In this document: one piece after another, positions 1 to 8,425 of the stretch
How the letters are laid out: each line of letters begins with the position of its first letter
Position numbering within the stretch: position 1 is the first letter of the stretch
Assembly: GCF_900103615.1 (NCBI RefSeq)
Contig: NZ_FNGW01000003.1
Coordinates: 124,001-188,000, forward strand
Reading direction: 5' to 3'
Length of the DNA stretch: 64,000 nt
Source: Romboutsia lituseburensis DSM 797
Lineage (GTDB): Bacteria > Bacillota > Clostridia > Peptostreptococcales > Peptostreptococcaceae
Translations under genes and position numbers: made by a program
The notes under the pieces: generated by a model
Told to the model about the DNA's origin: nothing
Database searches by the model: none
The model's input: only the letters and a program-made list of their open reading frames with translations

Positions 1-1218
1 AGTTCAATGCATGGTCATAGAGGGCCAAATTCTCAAAATAAACCAATAGTTTCAAAGAAGAATCGATGCTCAATAACTCATGAATATAAAATAGGAAAAA
101 ATCTATCATCATATATAATGAAAGATAAGTCACAAGGGATTGAATTTTTAGCTACAATAGTCACAAGTGATGATGGTCTTTATTCAATAATATGTAAAAC
201 ACCAATAAGTGCTATAAAAAACAGTGTCGATATCGCATCAAATTTTTTATTGATGATATTTATACCTATAATTATATTAAGTATATTTATGGCAATATAT
301 TTTTCAAATAAATTTACAAAACCAATAATTAAATTAACTAAAATAAGTAATAATATGTCAAATTTAGATTTTAGTGAAAAAGCAGAAATACATACAAAAG
401 ATGAAATCGAGGAACTTGGAAACAGTATAAATTATCTATCTTATAAAATAAAAACTACTATGGCTGATTTAAAATTTAAAAATGAAGAACTAGAGATTAT
501 GATAGAAAATAAAATTAAACAAGAGAAACTTAAGAGAGAATTTGTATCAAGTGTATCTCATGAGCTTAAAACACCAATAACAGTTATAGGTGGATATGCT
601 CAAGGTCTAAAAAGTAATATAGTAGACAATGAAGAGGATAGAAATTTTTATGTTGATGTTATTTGTGAAGAAAGTGAAAAAATGGGATTAATGGTAAATG
701 ATTTACTAGATTTATATAAGTTAGAGTCAAAAACTTTTAATTTAAAAAAAGAAAAGCTAAATATAAATGAGCTAATAAAAAAAGTAGTTAAAAAACAAGA
801 GTTTGTATTAAAAGAAAAAGAAATAGAGATAATGGTTGATATAGATGAAGAATTAAAAAATGCACCTTATGCTATTGGAGACAAAATAAGGATAGAGCAA
901 GTTTTAAATAATTTAATTGATAATGCAATAAATTATGTTACAAATGAAAATAAAATAAAAGTATATACAGAATTAATAGATGAGGATGTATATATATATA
1001 TTTATAATAGTGGCAATAAGATAAAAGAAGAAGATTTACAGAAAATATGGTATTCATTTGTAAGATTAGATAAAGCAAGAACTTATAATAGTAATCGAAT
1101 AGGTTTAGGGCTAGCTATAGTAAAAGAAATAATGGAGCTACATGATGGAGAATGTGGAGCTAAAAACACAGATGATGGAGTAGTATTTTGGATAAAATTA
1201 AAAAAATTTAATTTGTGA
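1..1218 (+). CDS. Sensor histidine kinase, 5'-truncated by window edge
   Basis: C-terminal part of a membrane sensor kinase. The frame is open from base 1, so the true start lies outside the window; the ATG at 7 is not the start. About 400 residues remain: the tail of an extracellular sensor domain, one membrane segment (about residues 75-100), a HAMP linker, a HisKA domain with the H-box SSVSHELKTP (phospho-acceptor His), and an HATPase domain with N-box NNLIDNAINY and G2 box GLGLAIVKE. The G1 box is NSG rather than DNG, as in many VanS-like kinases. A response regulator probably lies upstream. It is followed 62 bases later by a small secreted protein gene that may be part of its regulon. 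The kinase assignment is firm; the signal is unknown. Confidence 0.93.
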   Translation, partial: SSMHGHRGPNSQNKPIVSKKNRCSITHEYKIGKNLSSYIMKDKSQGIEFLATIVTSDDGLYSIICKTPISAIKNSVDIASNFLLMIFIPIIILSIFMAIYFSNKFTKPIIKLTKISNNMSNLDFSEKAEIHTKDEIEELGNSINYLSYKIKTTMADLKFKNEELEIMIENKIKQEKLKREFVSSVSHELKTPITVIGGYAQGLKSNIVDNEEDRNFYVDVICEESEKMGLMVNDLLDLYKLESKTFNLKKEKLNINELIKKVVKKQEFVLKEKEIEIMVDIDEELKNAPYAIGDKIRIEQVLNNLIDNAINYVTNENKIKVYTELIDEDVYIYIYNSGNKIKEEDLQKIWYSFVRLDKARTYNSNRIGLGLAIVKEIMELHDGECGAKNTDDGVVFWIKLKKFNL

Positions 1219-1280
1219 CATTAGTGTGACATTTGCCTCCTATAATAAAGTTAAATAAAATATTATTGGAGGTAATAAAA

Positions 1281-1748
1281 ATGAAAAAATCATTAATAGC
1301 TTTAAGTGTAGTATCATTATTAGGACTAGGAGCATTTACTGTACAAGCTAATGCAAGCGACCAAAATGCGCCGTCAAACAATAGCATAAAAGAAATTACA
1401 GACAACTCTAATAGAGGTAATGGGTCTCAAAAACAAAAAAATAATATGTGTAAAAATTTGACAGAAGAACAACAAAAGCTTATAGAAAAGGGATACAATG
1501 AGTTAACTCAAGAAGAAAAAGATATGTATGATAAATATCATCAAAATCATAAAAAAGATTTGAGTGAAGAGGAATTAAACAAATATTATCAAATAGTTGA
1601 TAAAGTTTATAAGTATATGGATGAAGATTTTAAATCACAAGTTAAAGAAAGAAGAGAACAAAGAAAGCTGCATAGAGAAGAAATGCAAAATAATTTCAAC
1701 AAAGGAAATAGTCAAGGAAAAGGTAGAGGTAAAAACTCTTGTAAATAA
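1281..1748 (+). CDS. Small secreted charged protein with signal peptide
   Basis: 155-residue protein. I chose the ATG at 1281 because GGAGG sits just upstream (1268-1272) and the product then begins with a classical signal peptide: MKK, a hydrophobic stretch of about 15 residues, and a QANAS cleavage region. An upstream in-frame ATG at 1233 has no ribosome site and would bury the signal. The mature part is hydrophilic and probably helical, rich in Glu, Lys and Gln, with repeated LTEEQQ/LTQEEKD/LSEEELN segments and a Gly/Lys-rich tail. No family recognised. It lies directly behind a sensor kinase, so a role as an exported accessory or target of that two-component system is an inference. It ends at a strong hairpin. 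Confidence 0.8.
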   Translation: MKKSLIALSVVSLLGLGAFTVQANASDQNAPSNNSIKEITDNSNRGNGSQKQKNNMCKNLTEEQQKLIEKGYNELTQEEKDMYDKYHQNHKKDLSEEELNKYYQIVDKVYKYMDEDFKSQVKERREQRKLHREEMQNNFNKGNSQGKGRGKNSCK

Positions 1749-1749
1749 T

Positions 1750-1805
1750 ACTATAAGAAAGCTAAGGTTTTATATATAAAATCTTAGCTTTCTTATAGTT
1801 TAATT
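1750..1805. terminator. Bidirectional intrinsic terminator
   Basis: A long near-perfect inverted repeat (1750-1771 with 1779-1800; core AAGAAAGCTAAG / CTTAGCTTTCTT) lies between the ends of two convergent genes and can serve both strands. Confidence 0.85.
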
Positions 1806-1830
1806 TAAATTTTTAGTATTTTTCATTAAA

Positions 1831-2856
1831 TTAATATACTTCATGTTTAGGTAAAATTGTGTCTATATCAAAATAATCTTTAAAAGTGAATAACGAAGAA
1901 AGATTATATTTTTTATCATTTTTTAAGTTAGAGTGGAAGGCATATATTAAAAGTGGATTAGAAGATGCGTAGTTTATTAGCGTAGGTTTATCCCATGTTG
2001 TACCAAAATCATGCGACTTACAAGTGTATAAGTTATAATATTCTACCCAGTAAGCATATAATACGGAATCAAATTCAACCAAACTGGGAAATAAACACAT
2101 AATGTTAGAACTTAGGTAGTTATGATTATAAGTTTCAAAAGAACAATTACTCAGATTTAAAGAAAAATATTTATATATATATTTTCCACTATTATCTTCC
2201 GAATATGAAATATGATAAACTCCTTCTTTAGATTGAATAACAGATAAGTAAATCTTATTTTTTTTTGAATTTGTTATCTGAATAGGATTAGACCATTTAA
2301 GACTTGTTAAATCAAATGTAGATGTAAATATTTCTTCAGAGTTATTTACAACCTTAAAGTAGAATATAGTAGGTATATCATAATTCCAAGTCGTTATAAA
2401 GTTAGTAAGTATATTATGGTCAATGTAATCAATAATATTTTTTTTATATACATTATTTTGTTTATAAATATGAATTAACCTCGTTGATTTATTATTAGAA
2501 ATTACATAATAAATAATATGATTTGAGTCTATTAAATTTTTTATATATGGAAATTTAATAAAATAATTATAATAGTCATATTTAAGTATTAGAGTATTAA
2601 TAATGTTATCATTAGTTATATCTATATTAATTAATTTACCTTTTTTATCATTAACTATTCCATATATATTATCATCAAAGTCTACATCAAACCATGCATC
2701 AGCAAAAGAAAAATCTCCCTTAATTATGATATCAGAATGTAAAATATTAAGGTTGGAATCTAACCTATTATAAAAAATATGTTTATTAAAATCAAAGATA
2801 CTTAGTGTTTTATCTGATTTTCTAATAAATATATACGTATCATTAAAAAAAGACAT
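1831..2856 (-). CDS. Beta-propeller/BNR-like protein of unknown function
   Basis: 341-residue protein with a good ribosome site (TTGGAGGG) upstream of its ATG. There is no signal peptide or membrane segment. It is rich in Tyr, Phe, Asn, Ser and Ile, with repeated beta-strand-like blocks such as FTSTFDLTSLKWSNPIQI and YTCKSHDFGTTWDKPTLI; the latter resembles the S-x-D-x-G-x-T-W Asp-box of BNR/sialidase propellers. One clear Asp-box and several degenerate blocks suggest a propeller, but catalytic sialidase residues are not recognisable. It is divergent from the cysteine-rich gene at 3043. The neighbourhood suggests a spore-surface protein, which is inference only. Confidence 0.65.
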   Translation of the reverse strand: MSFFNDTYIFIRKSDKTLSIFDFNKHIFYNRLDSNLNILHSDIIIKGDFSFADAWFDVDFDDNIYGIVNDKKGKLINIDITNDNIINTLILKYDYYNYFIKFPYIKNLIDSNHIIYYVISNNKSTRLIHIYKQNNVYKKNIIDYIDHNILTNFITTWNYDIPTIFYFKVVNNSEEIFTSTFDLTSLKWSNPIQITNSKKNKIYLSVIQSKEGVYHISYSEDNSGKYIYKYFSLNLSNCSFETYNHNYLSSNIMCLFPSLVEFDSVLYAYWVEYYNLYTCKSHDFGTTWDKPTLINYASSNPLLIYAFHSNLKNDKKYNLSSLFTFKDYFDIDTILPKHEVY

Positions 2857-3042
2857 AGCATCCCTCCAAAAAGTACTTATACTAATATTTATATTTTAGA
2901 ACAGGAGACTTTATACCTTAATTAAATAAAAATAATAAAATAATACCAATAAATAGTAACACGTAGTTACAAATATCCATATATTTTAATTAAGAAGAGA
3001 AATACTCTTTTTAAAATTTATTAACAGGAGTGGATATTTGAC

Positions 3043-3954
3043 ATGGAAGAAAATAAAACTAATCAAGTAAATAATTGTTGTGAAGAATGTAAGCCAACAC
3101 CACCAACACCAAAGCCAAATAAGTGCGCAGGCCAATGCTGTGAACCAATTGAACTTAGATGTCCAGTGGATATATCAAATGCTAGATGTATACCTGTATT
3201 AACAGAAAGAATATATGATTATGTATGCCTAAAATCAGGTACAATGAAATTAATAAAAGATTTAGTATTTGAAATTAAAAATAAACCTTGCGCAAAATAT
3301 GGGGCAAATGAAATATGTGTAAAAGATATATTAGTTGAATATGATTTTATAGGCTTAATAAATAGTGATAAGAAACCTCATTTAAAATCATATATAGACA
3401 ATCAAGAAATAAATTTTGTACCAGATGAGTGTGCCCCTGAGTGTGAATGCTACGGAAAAACACTGTATAATTCTTATAAAAATAAAAAATTTATAGCAAC
3501 TAATCCTAGTTGTTGCATGGATGGTAAAAAAATAAGAATAGCTCAAATAGGAGTAGAGTTTTATGTATGTAATTTAGTAATAACTGTAACTGGAAAAATA
3601 GGATGCGAAGACTTTGAAGCCTGTACACATTATAGTGGACCAATATTAAACATATCGAATGCAGAAACAACACCATTAGATTTTATAGGTAAAGTATGCT
3701 TACCATCAAATCAAAAATGTGTAAATATGAAATTGAACTTTGATGGATGTATAGGTGTTGACTGTGTATCTCCTCAAGAAAAATTTAACCCAGATAAAGA
3801 AACTAACCCAAATAGAGAATTTAAAGCAGACGTATTTTCTTCACTTTTAGTAACAGAAAAAGTTTATGCTATAGTTAAAGAAGAATTAGTTGTATATACA
3901 GCTCCAGGAAGAATACCATGTAATGATGAAACTATAAAACCAAGCGGATGCTAA
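3043..3954 (+). CDS. Cysteine-rich protein, probable spore coat/exosporium type
   Basis: 303 residues with 25 cysteines (about 8%), including CC-x2-C near the N-terminus, a proline-rich linker (PTPPTPKP), C-x-CC and CC pairs. No signal peptide, so it is presumably made in the mother cell or cytoplasm and crosslinked by disulfides. The ribosome site is AGGAG at 3026-3030. The core (about residues 45-280) has repeated beta-strand/Cys patterns. Abundant cysteine in a cytoplasmic protein of a spore former is typical of outer spore-layer proteins. The sequence does not match CdeC or CotA closely enough for me to name it. A possible SigK-type -10 (CATA at 2978-2981) lies upstream but is weak. Confidence 0.7.
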   Translation: MEENKTNQVNNCCEECKPTPPTPKPNKCAGQCCEPIELRCPVDISNARCIPVLTERIYDYVCLKSGTMKLIKDLVFEIKNKPCAKYGANEICVKDILVEYDFIGLINSDKKPHLKSYIDNQEINFVPDECAPECECYGKTLYNSYKNKKFIATNPSCCMDGKKIRIAQIGVEFYVCNLVITVTGKIGCEDFEACTHYSGPILNISNAETTPLDFIGKVCLPSNQKCVNMKLNFDGCIGVDCVSPQEKFNPDKETNPNREFKADVFSSLLVTEKVYAIVKEELVVYTAPGRIPCNDETIKPSGC

Positions 3955-3976
3955 TAGCTTAATTAAACATTAAAAT

Positions 3977-4016
3977 ATATAAGACCTGTTTAACAAAATA
4001 GGTCTTATATATTTTT
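3977..4016 (+). terminator. Intrinsic terminator
   Basis: Stem ATATAAGACCT / AGGTCTTATAT (3977-3987 with 4000-4010) followed by ATTTTT. Confidence 0.8.
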
Positions 4017-4153
4017 AATTGAAACTGTATATTAGCAAAAATAAAATATTTAAATAAATATTTATGTAATAAGGTAATATTTTAGAACATAAATATAAAT
4101 AAATACTTATCATTATGTTTATATTTATTTAATTAATAAGGAGGTATTAAAAC

Positions 4154-5719
4154 TTGGAAAAATATGAAAATAAGTCTATAGTAGATATATTTATAAAAAT
4201 AGATGATATTATTACAAAATTATCAAATAGGTATTGCTTTTCTGTATATATAGAGATTAGTACAGCAGATGGATCTGTAACGACTATAGAATTGTTAAGT
4301 AATGAAAAAAATGAAATAGATATTAGCAATAATATTATAATGTATAAAAATATAGCAATATCTTTAAATGATATAGTTAAAATAAACATAATAGCAGATG
4401 AACCAATAAGAGATAAAATCATGTCTGAATTAATAAACATAGATATATATAACTCTAAACACTTGTATACTCCTAGTTACCAAAGAAGAAGTGGAAAACG
4501 ATCAAGGGATAAAGCTATTGAAGATTATATTTATGAAAATATAGAAAATATAGAATGTATAAGATTAAATCGACATGAAAATAATGAAAAAAACAATATT
4601 TTGATTGAAAATAGTGACCTATCTTTAAATATACATAAAACTGAAGTTTTAAAAGATTTAAAAGTATCAACAAAAAATAGTAAGGTGGTTAACTCAATTG
4701 ACACATATGATCAAGATGTAGTAACAGGAATTAGCCTTGAAAAGGTAAATGTTTTAACAGATAAAGCGAAAGAGGTTGAGGTAGCAGGGCCTATTGAAAC
4801 AAAACCGTTAAATGTGGTTACTAATATAAATATAGAGGATCAAGAGATCTTGATAAATAAATATAGTACAAAGGCAGTAAAAAATATTACGGCAAATGAA
4901 TGTGATGTGATTTCGGATGTAGATACAACATATGCACATGATGTAATAGGAAATGTAAACTATAATGATCAAATAATTAATCCCAAAAGTATTGATATAT
5001 TCTGTATAGAGCCTATAAATAAACATGTTGATAAAGAAGATATAAATTCAAAACCATTAAGATTAGACCCTACAGGAGAACTATATATAGGTGTTGTATT
5101 AGATGATGGAACATTTGAACCATTGCAAATATCTAAAAAAACATTAAAAATATTAGATAGTGAAGTTGAAAATTTATTAGGTAATATACAAGTTGAAAAT
5201 AATATAAGTAAAGTTGTAAAAGACATAAATACATCTAAAGAAACATCTATAAAAACATTAGATTTAGAATATGCAAATAATTTGGTAGAGTGTAGATCTG
5301 AAAATATAAAAAATATAAAGGATATAATAGATATAAAAAATGAACAAGTAAATAATATTACAAATGTAGGGGATATAGTAAATGTTGTAAGTAAAGAAAC
5401 CTTAGAAGAAATAAGTAATATAGTAAATACAAAAAATGAGTCAATTAAACAAATAAATCATATAAGTATTGGTTCAGCAATACATTCATTAAGTGTAGAA
5501 AATGATTTTTATAATGTAATAGAAGATGCTAGTTTAGATAAGCCAAGTGCATGTTTAAGAAAAGATATTGAAAATGCATTTGAAGATGATGATAGTGTAT
5601 CTAAAGAAAATATAAAAGGAAATATAGAATATGTAGGCAATGGGATAATGATAGTAGATAATAAAGATTCTTGTATATTAATTTATCCAACATCAAAAAT
5701 AAGCTCAGTAAATAGATAG
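4154..5719 (+). CDS. Large acidic protein of unknown function
   Basis: 521 residues, TTG start at 4154 preceded by AAGGAGG (4138-4144). No signal peptide or membrane segment. The N-terminal part (about 1-100) looks like a small alpha/beta domain. The middle (about 150-480) is low-complexity, rich in Asn, Ile, Val, Asp and Lys with loose imperfect repeats of the type VxNI-NIEDQEI and DVI-NV. A more ordered block around residues 305-345 (LYIGVVLDDGTFEPL) and a short C-terminal hydrophobic strand follow. No family recognised. It sits in the same orientation after the cysteine-rich gene and before a small SASP-like gene, so a spore-associated role is plausible but not shown. Confidence 0.7.
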   Translation: MEKYENKSIVDIFIKIDDIITKLSNRYCFSVYIEISTADGSVTTIELLSNEKNEIDISNNIIMYKNIAISLNDIVKINIIADEPIRDKIMSELINIDIYNSKHLYTPSYQRRSGKRSRDKAIEDYIYENIENIECIRLNRHENNEKNNILIENSDLSLNIHKTEVLKDLKVSTKNSKVVNSIDTYDQDVVTGISLEKVNVLTDKAKEVEVAGPIETKPLNVVTNINIEDQEILINKYSTKAVKNITANECDVISDVDTTYAHDVIGNVNYNDQIINPKSIDIFCIEPINKHVDKEDINSKPLRLDPTGELYIGVVLDDGTFEPLQISKKTLKILDSEVENLLGNIQVENNISKVVKDINTSKETSIKTLDLEYANNLVECRSENIKNIKDIIDIKNEQVNNITNVGDIVNVVSKETLEEISNIVNTKNESIKQINHISIGSAIHSLSVENDFYNVIEDASLDKPSACLRKDIENAFEDDDSVSKENIKGNIEYVGNGIMIVDNKDSCILIYPTSKISSVNR

Positions 5720-5722
5720 ATT

Positions 5723-5758
5723 AAAAAAGGCTATGAAAGAATAATCATAGCTTTTTTT
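5723..5758 (+). terminator. Intrinsic terminator
   Basis: Stem around GGCTATGA / TCATAGCT followed by a T8 run, directly after the stop at 5719. Confidence 0.8.
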
Positions 5759-5859
5759 TATTTACTTTATAAAAAATTCATATGAAAATTTTTACAAGAA
5801 TTTTAAACTGCATTAGTGAAATAATAAATATAGAAATAAAACCAAAAGGATGTGGCAAC

Positions 5860-6066
5860 ATGACTCATAAAAAAGTACCTAATAATCAAAAGATGGATCA
5901 TTATAAAAAAGAAAAATTAGAAGTTGCTGAAGAATTAGGAATAAATGGATGCAACAATACTGAAGTCAATGCAGAGATAGCATCTCAAGGAGATCCAAAG
6001 TTTAGTAATAAAACTATGACTAAGCATAGAAATTTAAAAAATGATCAAAAGAATGCTAAAGAATAA
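5860..6066 (+). CDS. Small basic SASP-like protein
   Basis: 68 residues from the ATG at 5860, chosen because AAAAGGA lies 9-10 bases upstream; an earlier in-frame ATG at 5782 has no ribosome site and adds an unrelated hydrophobic leader. The product is hydrophilic and Lys/Asn-rich and contains KLEVAEELGI, which resembles the first conserved helix of alpha/beta-type small acid-soluble spore proteins. The second SASP helix (GG-x3-K-x-LV) is absent, so it is at best a divergent or minor spore protein. A second small protein with LEIAEELNI is encoded at 24354-24527. Function unproven. Confidence 0.6.
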   Translation: MTHKKVPNNQKMDHYKKEKLEVAEELGINGCNNTEVNAEIASQGDPKFSNKTMTKHRNLKNDQKNAKE

Positions 6067-6068
6067 AT

Positions 6069-6116
6069 AAAATAAAGGCTGTAGTTTAAATTTAAAAACT
6101 ATAGCCTTTATTTTTT
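6069..6116. terminator. Bidirectional terminator
   Basis: Hairpin AAATAAAGGCTGTAGTTT / AAACTATAGCCTTTATTTTTT between convergent genes, T-rich on both strands. Confidence 0.85.
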
Positions 6117-6458
6117 ACAATTTTTCTTGATTTTTTTTATGTATTTTTTTTTAACTTTACGTAAATTTTTATTATCATTGTCTTTAAATCCTCTATCGAA
6201 CACATCCTCAATTTGCCCTGATAAGTATCCTTCATCTTCAAATTTAGCTTTACAAGCAATTCTAGTTTCAGAAGCTAAAGAAATTTCTTCTCCTAAAGAA
6301 ATTAAAAAGGAACCTAATATACCTAAATCTTCATCATTTTCAATTTCTTGAGAAATTATAGCCGCAAATATAGTAACGAGTATAAGATATTGATTAGCTA
6401 AATTATTACAGTGATTATTAATATCGAAATCTCTATAAGTATAATTAGTTTTAGGCAT
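6108..6458 (-). CDS. Hypothetical protein, 116 residues
   Basis: Starts at an ATG with TGGAGG seven bases upstream (minus strand). It has a hydrophobic central stretch (about residues 25-60, LILVTIFAAII and LGSFLISLG), two cysteines, and a strongly basic C-terminus (KKKYIKKIKKNCKK). It could be a small membrane-associated protein or a helical cytoplasmic one. No family recognised. It converges with the SASP-like gene, sharing a terminator with it, and sits at the edge of the suspected spore-protein group. Confidence 0.6.
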   Translation of the reverse strand: MPKTNYTYRDFDINNHCNNLANQYLILVTIFAAIISQEIENDEDLGILGSFLISLGEEISLASETRIACKAKFEDEGYLSGQIEDVFDRGFKDNDNKNLRKVKKKYIKKIKKNCKK

Positions 6459-6615
6459 AATACCTCCATAAAAAAGTAGTACTATTTTATTATATGAACT
6501 AACTAAATAAACGTTACATAGTTACTTTAAAAAAATACAATAGATTAAATCTATAATTCGTTGCATTTATATATAAAAAAACTATAATAATTAATATTAA
6601 TAAATTTTACAATAA

Positions 6616-6643
6616 AAATATGTTAAAATATCCAGGTTAAGAT
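6616..6643 (+). promoter_or_regulatory. Promoter element shared with 10089-10116
   Basis: 28-nt block (AAATATGTTAAAATATC followed by CAGGTTAAGAT) with an extended -10 TGTTAAAAT at 6621-6629. The same block occurs at 10089-10116 with only two mismatches. Both lie upstream of operons that contain a VTT membrane protein gene. The conserved part runs past the -10 into the probable transcription start, so it may be an operator. Confidence 0.55.
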
Positions 6644-6671
6644 CGAAAAAAATTATGGAGGAATAATACAT

Positions 6672-7676
6672 ATGAAGTATAATAAACGTTTAGCAATAAT
6701 AATATCAGTTATGATGATAGGAAGTGTATTTGTAGGATGTTCAAATCAAAAAAATGAGCAAGAAAAAAAATCAGAAAGTACAAAAGTAGAACAAAATATA
6801 CAATTAACAACTAAAGAGGATTATACATACGAAAATAATGATTACTTTACAAGTATATCTTGGTTAGAAAAAAATATTAAAGACAATAAAAATTTAGTTA
6901 TAATAGACGGAAGAAGTGATAAGGATTATAATAATGGTCATATACCAGGAGCAGTAAATGTACAGTGGCAAGCGTTGGCTAATATGGTTGGAAAAGCTGG
7001 AGATAAAGATTGGGGTAATTTAATAGATGAAGAGTTAATTTTATATAAAGTTTTAGCTCCACTAGATATACCGAAGAATAGTCAAGTAGTAGTATATGCT
7101 AATAAAGGTGGCTGGGGTGAAGATGGAAGAATTGTTTGGTGTCTACAAAGAGCTGGCATAGACGCAAGAATGTTAAATGGTGGATTCGATTTATGGCAAA
7201 AAGAAAATAAAGAAATAAGTAAAGATTCAAAAATACAAAACTCAGAAAATGATTCAAATAAAGAATATATAAAATTAGAAGATATAAAAATAAATAATAA
7301 TGTTAATATAACTACAGATGAACTTAAAAAAGAAATTAAAGATGTAAAAATAATAGATACTAGAGAAGAAGATGAATATAAAGGTGCTACTAAGTTTGGA
7401 GAGGCAAGAGGAGGCCATTTACCAGGAAGTATAAATATAGCATTTAACAAATTATACAATGAAGATGGCACTATAAAGTCAAATGACGAGATAGATAAAA
7501 TAATGAAAGAAAATAAAATTGAAAAAACTGATAAGATAGTTACGTACTGTACATCAGGAATAAGATCAGCTCATATGGCGCTTGCATTGAAAAATGCAGG
7601 ATATGATAATGTTAGAAACTATGATTCTTCATATTATGAATGGGCGGCAGATAAAAATAATGAAGTAGTTAAATAA
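6672..7676 (+). CDS. Double-rhodanese lipoprotein (sulfurtransferase)
   Basis: 334 residues. Begins with a lipoprotein signal peptide and the lipobox VFVGC, so it is anchored on the outer face of the membrane. Two rhodanese domains follow: N-terminal (about 55-180; DGRSDKDYNNGHIPGAVNV) and C-terminal (about 215-330; DTREEDEY...GHLPGSINIAF). Only the C-terminal domain has a catalytic loop with cysteine, CTSGIRS near residue 293; the matching N-terminal loop reads ANKGGWG, so that domain is inactive, the normal arrangement in thiosulfate:cyanide/mercaptopyruvate sulfurtransferases. ATGGAGGAAT precedes the ATG. The gene is followed 7 bases later by a VTT membrane protein and is probably cotranscribed with it. 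The physiological sulfur donor and acceptor are unknown. Confidence 0.88.
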   Translation: MKYNKRLAIIISVMMIGSVFVGCSNQKNEQEKKSESTKVEQNIQLTTKEDYTYENNDYFTSISWLEKNIKDNKNLVIIDGRSDKDYNNGHIPGAVNVQWQALANMVGKAGDKDWGNLIDEELILYKVLAPLDIPKNSQVVVYANKGGWGEDGRIVWCLQRAGIDARMLNGGFDLWQKENKEISKDSKIQNSENDSNKEYIKLEDIKINNNVNITTDELKKEIKDVKIIDTREEDEYKGATKFGEARGGHLPGSINIAFNKLYNEDGTIKSNDEIDKIMKENKIEKTDKIVTYCTSGIRSAHMALALKNAGYDNVRNYDSSYYEWAADKNNEVVK

Positions 7677-7683
7677 GTTTGGA

Positions 7684-8385
7684 GTGAGGAAAATAGAAAA
7701 TAAGAAAAAATTATTAATAAAGCTATCAGCAATACTAATTGTATTAGGTATATACTTATTTGTTCCAACAGTAAAGCAAAATGTAAATCAGATGATATTT
7801 TATTTAAGTATGGTTAATTTAGATGCGATAAAAGAATATATTTTATCATTTGGAATATGGGCTCCTATAATATCATTTTTACTGATGTTACTTCAATCAG
7901 TTGCAGCTCCACTTCCAGCTTTTTTAATAACATTTGCTAACGCAGCGTTATTTGGATGGGTTTATGGAGCAATTTTATCTTGGACTAGTGCAATGGCAGG
8001 AGCAGCACTTTGCTTTTATATTGCTAAGTTTTTAGGAAGAGATGTTGTAGAAAAGCTAACGAGTAAGTATGCTTTAGAGAATGTGGATAATTTCTTTGAA
8101 AGATATGGAAAACATACTATATTAATAGCAAGGCTTTTACCGTTCATGTCATTTGACCTTGTGAGTTATGCAGCTGGACTTACTTCTATGAGTTTCATGT
8201 CATTTTTCATAGCAACAGGAATAGGACAACTACCTGCTACTATTATTTACTCATATGTTGGTGGCATGCTTACAGGATCTGCAAAGATAGTTATGATGGG
8301 AATTATGATATTATTTGCTTTAAGCATATTGGCCTTTATGATTAAAAAAATATATAATGAAAAAAATAATAAAACTATAAATTAA
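7684..8385 (+). CDS. TVP38/TMEM64 (VTT, DedA-like) membrane protein
   Basis: About 233 residues with 5-6 hydrophobic segments. VTT-domain hallmarks: a small-residue reentrant region around residues 85-110 (AGAALCFYIAKFLGRD) and the conserved RLLPFMSFDLVSYAAGLT block near residue 157. The family is linked to lipid scrambling and, for some members, anion or selenite uptake; the substrate here is unknown. The start is uncertain: GTG at 7684 has GGAG almost touching it. The 7-base gap to the rhodanese gene indicates translational coupling. A paralogue lies at 10998-11651. The pairing of a VTT protein with a rhodanese also occurs in E. coli (ydjX/ydjZ near ynjE). Confidence 0.85.
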   Translation: MRKIENKKKLLIKLSAILIVLGIYLFVPTVKQNVNQMIFYLSMVNLDAIKEYILSFGIWAPIISFLLMLLQSVAAPLPAFLITFANAALFGWVYGAILSWTSAMAGAALCFYIAKFLGRDVVEKLTSKYALENVDNFFERYGKHTILIARLLPFMSFDLVSYAAGLTSMSFMSFFIATGIGQLPATIIYSYVGGMLTGSAKIVMMGIMILFALSILAFMIKKIYNEKNNKTIN

Positions 8386-8390
8386 AAATA

Positions 8391-8425
8391 AAAAATGAAT
8401 TGGCTTTTGCCAATTCATTTTTTAT
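8391..8425. terminator. Bidirectional terminator
   Basis: AAAAATGAATTGGC / GCCAATTCATTTTT stem with TTTT loop between convergent genes. Confidence 0.9.

Noticed and set aside
1597-1779. Second plus-strand ORF overlapping the small secreted protein
   Set aside because: No ribosome site, runs through the terminator hairpin, and overlaps a better gene.
4808-5226. Minus-strand ORFs opposite the 521-residue gene
   Set aside because: Composition artefacts opposite a low-complexity frame; no start signals.
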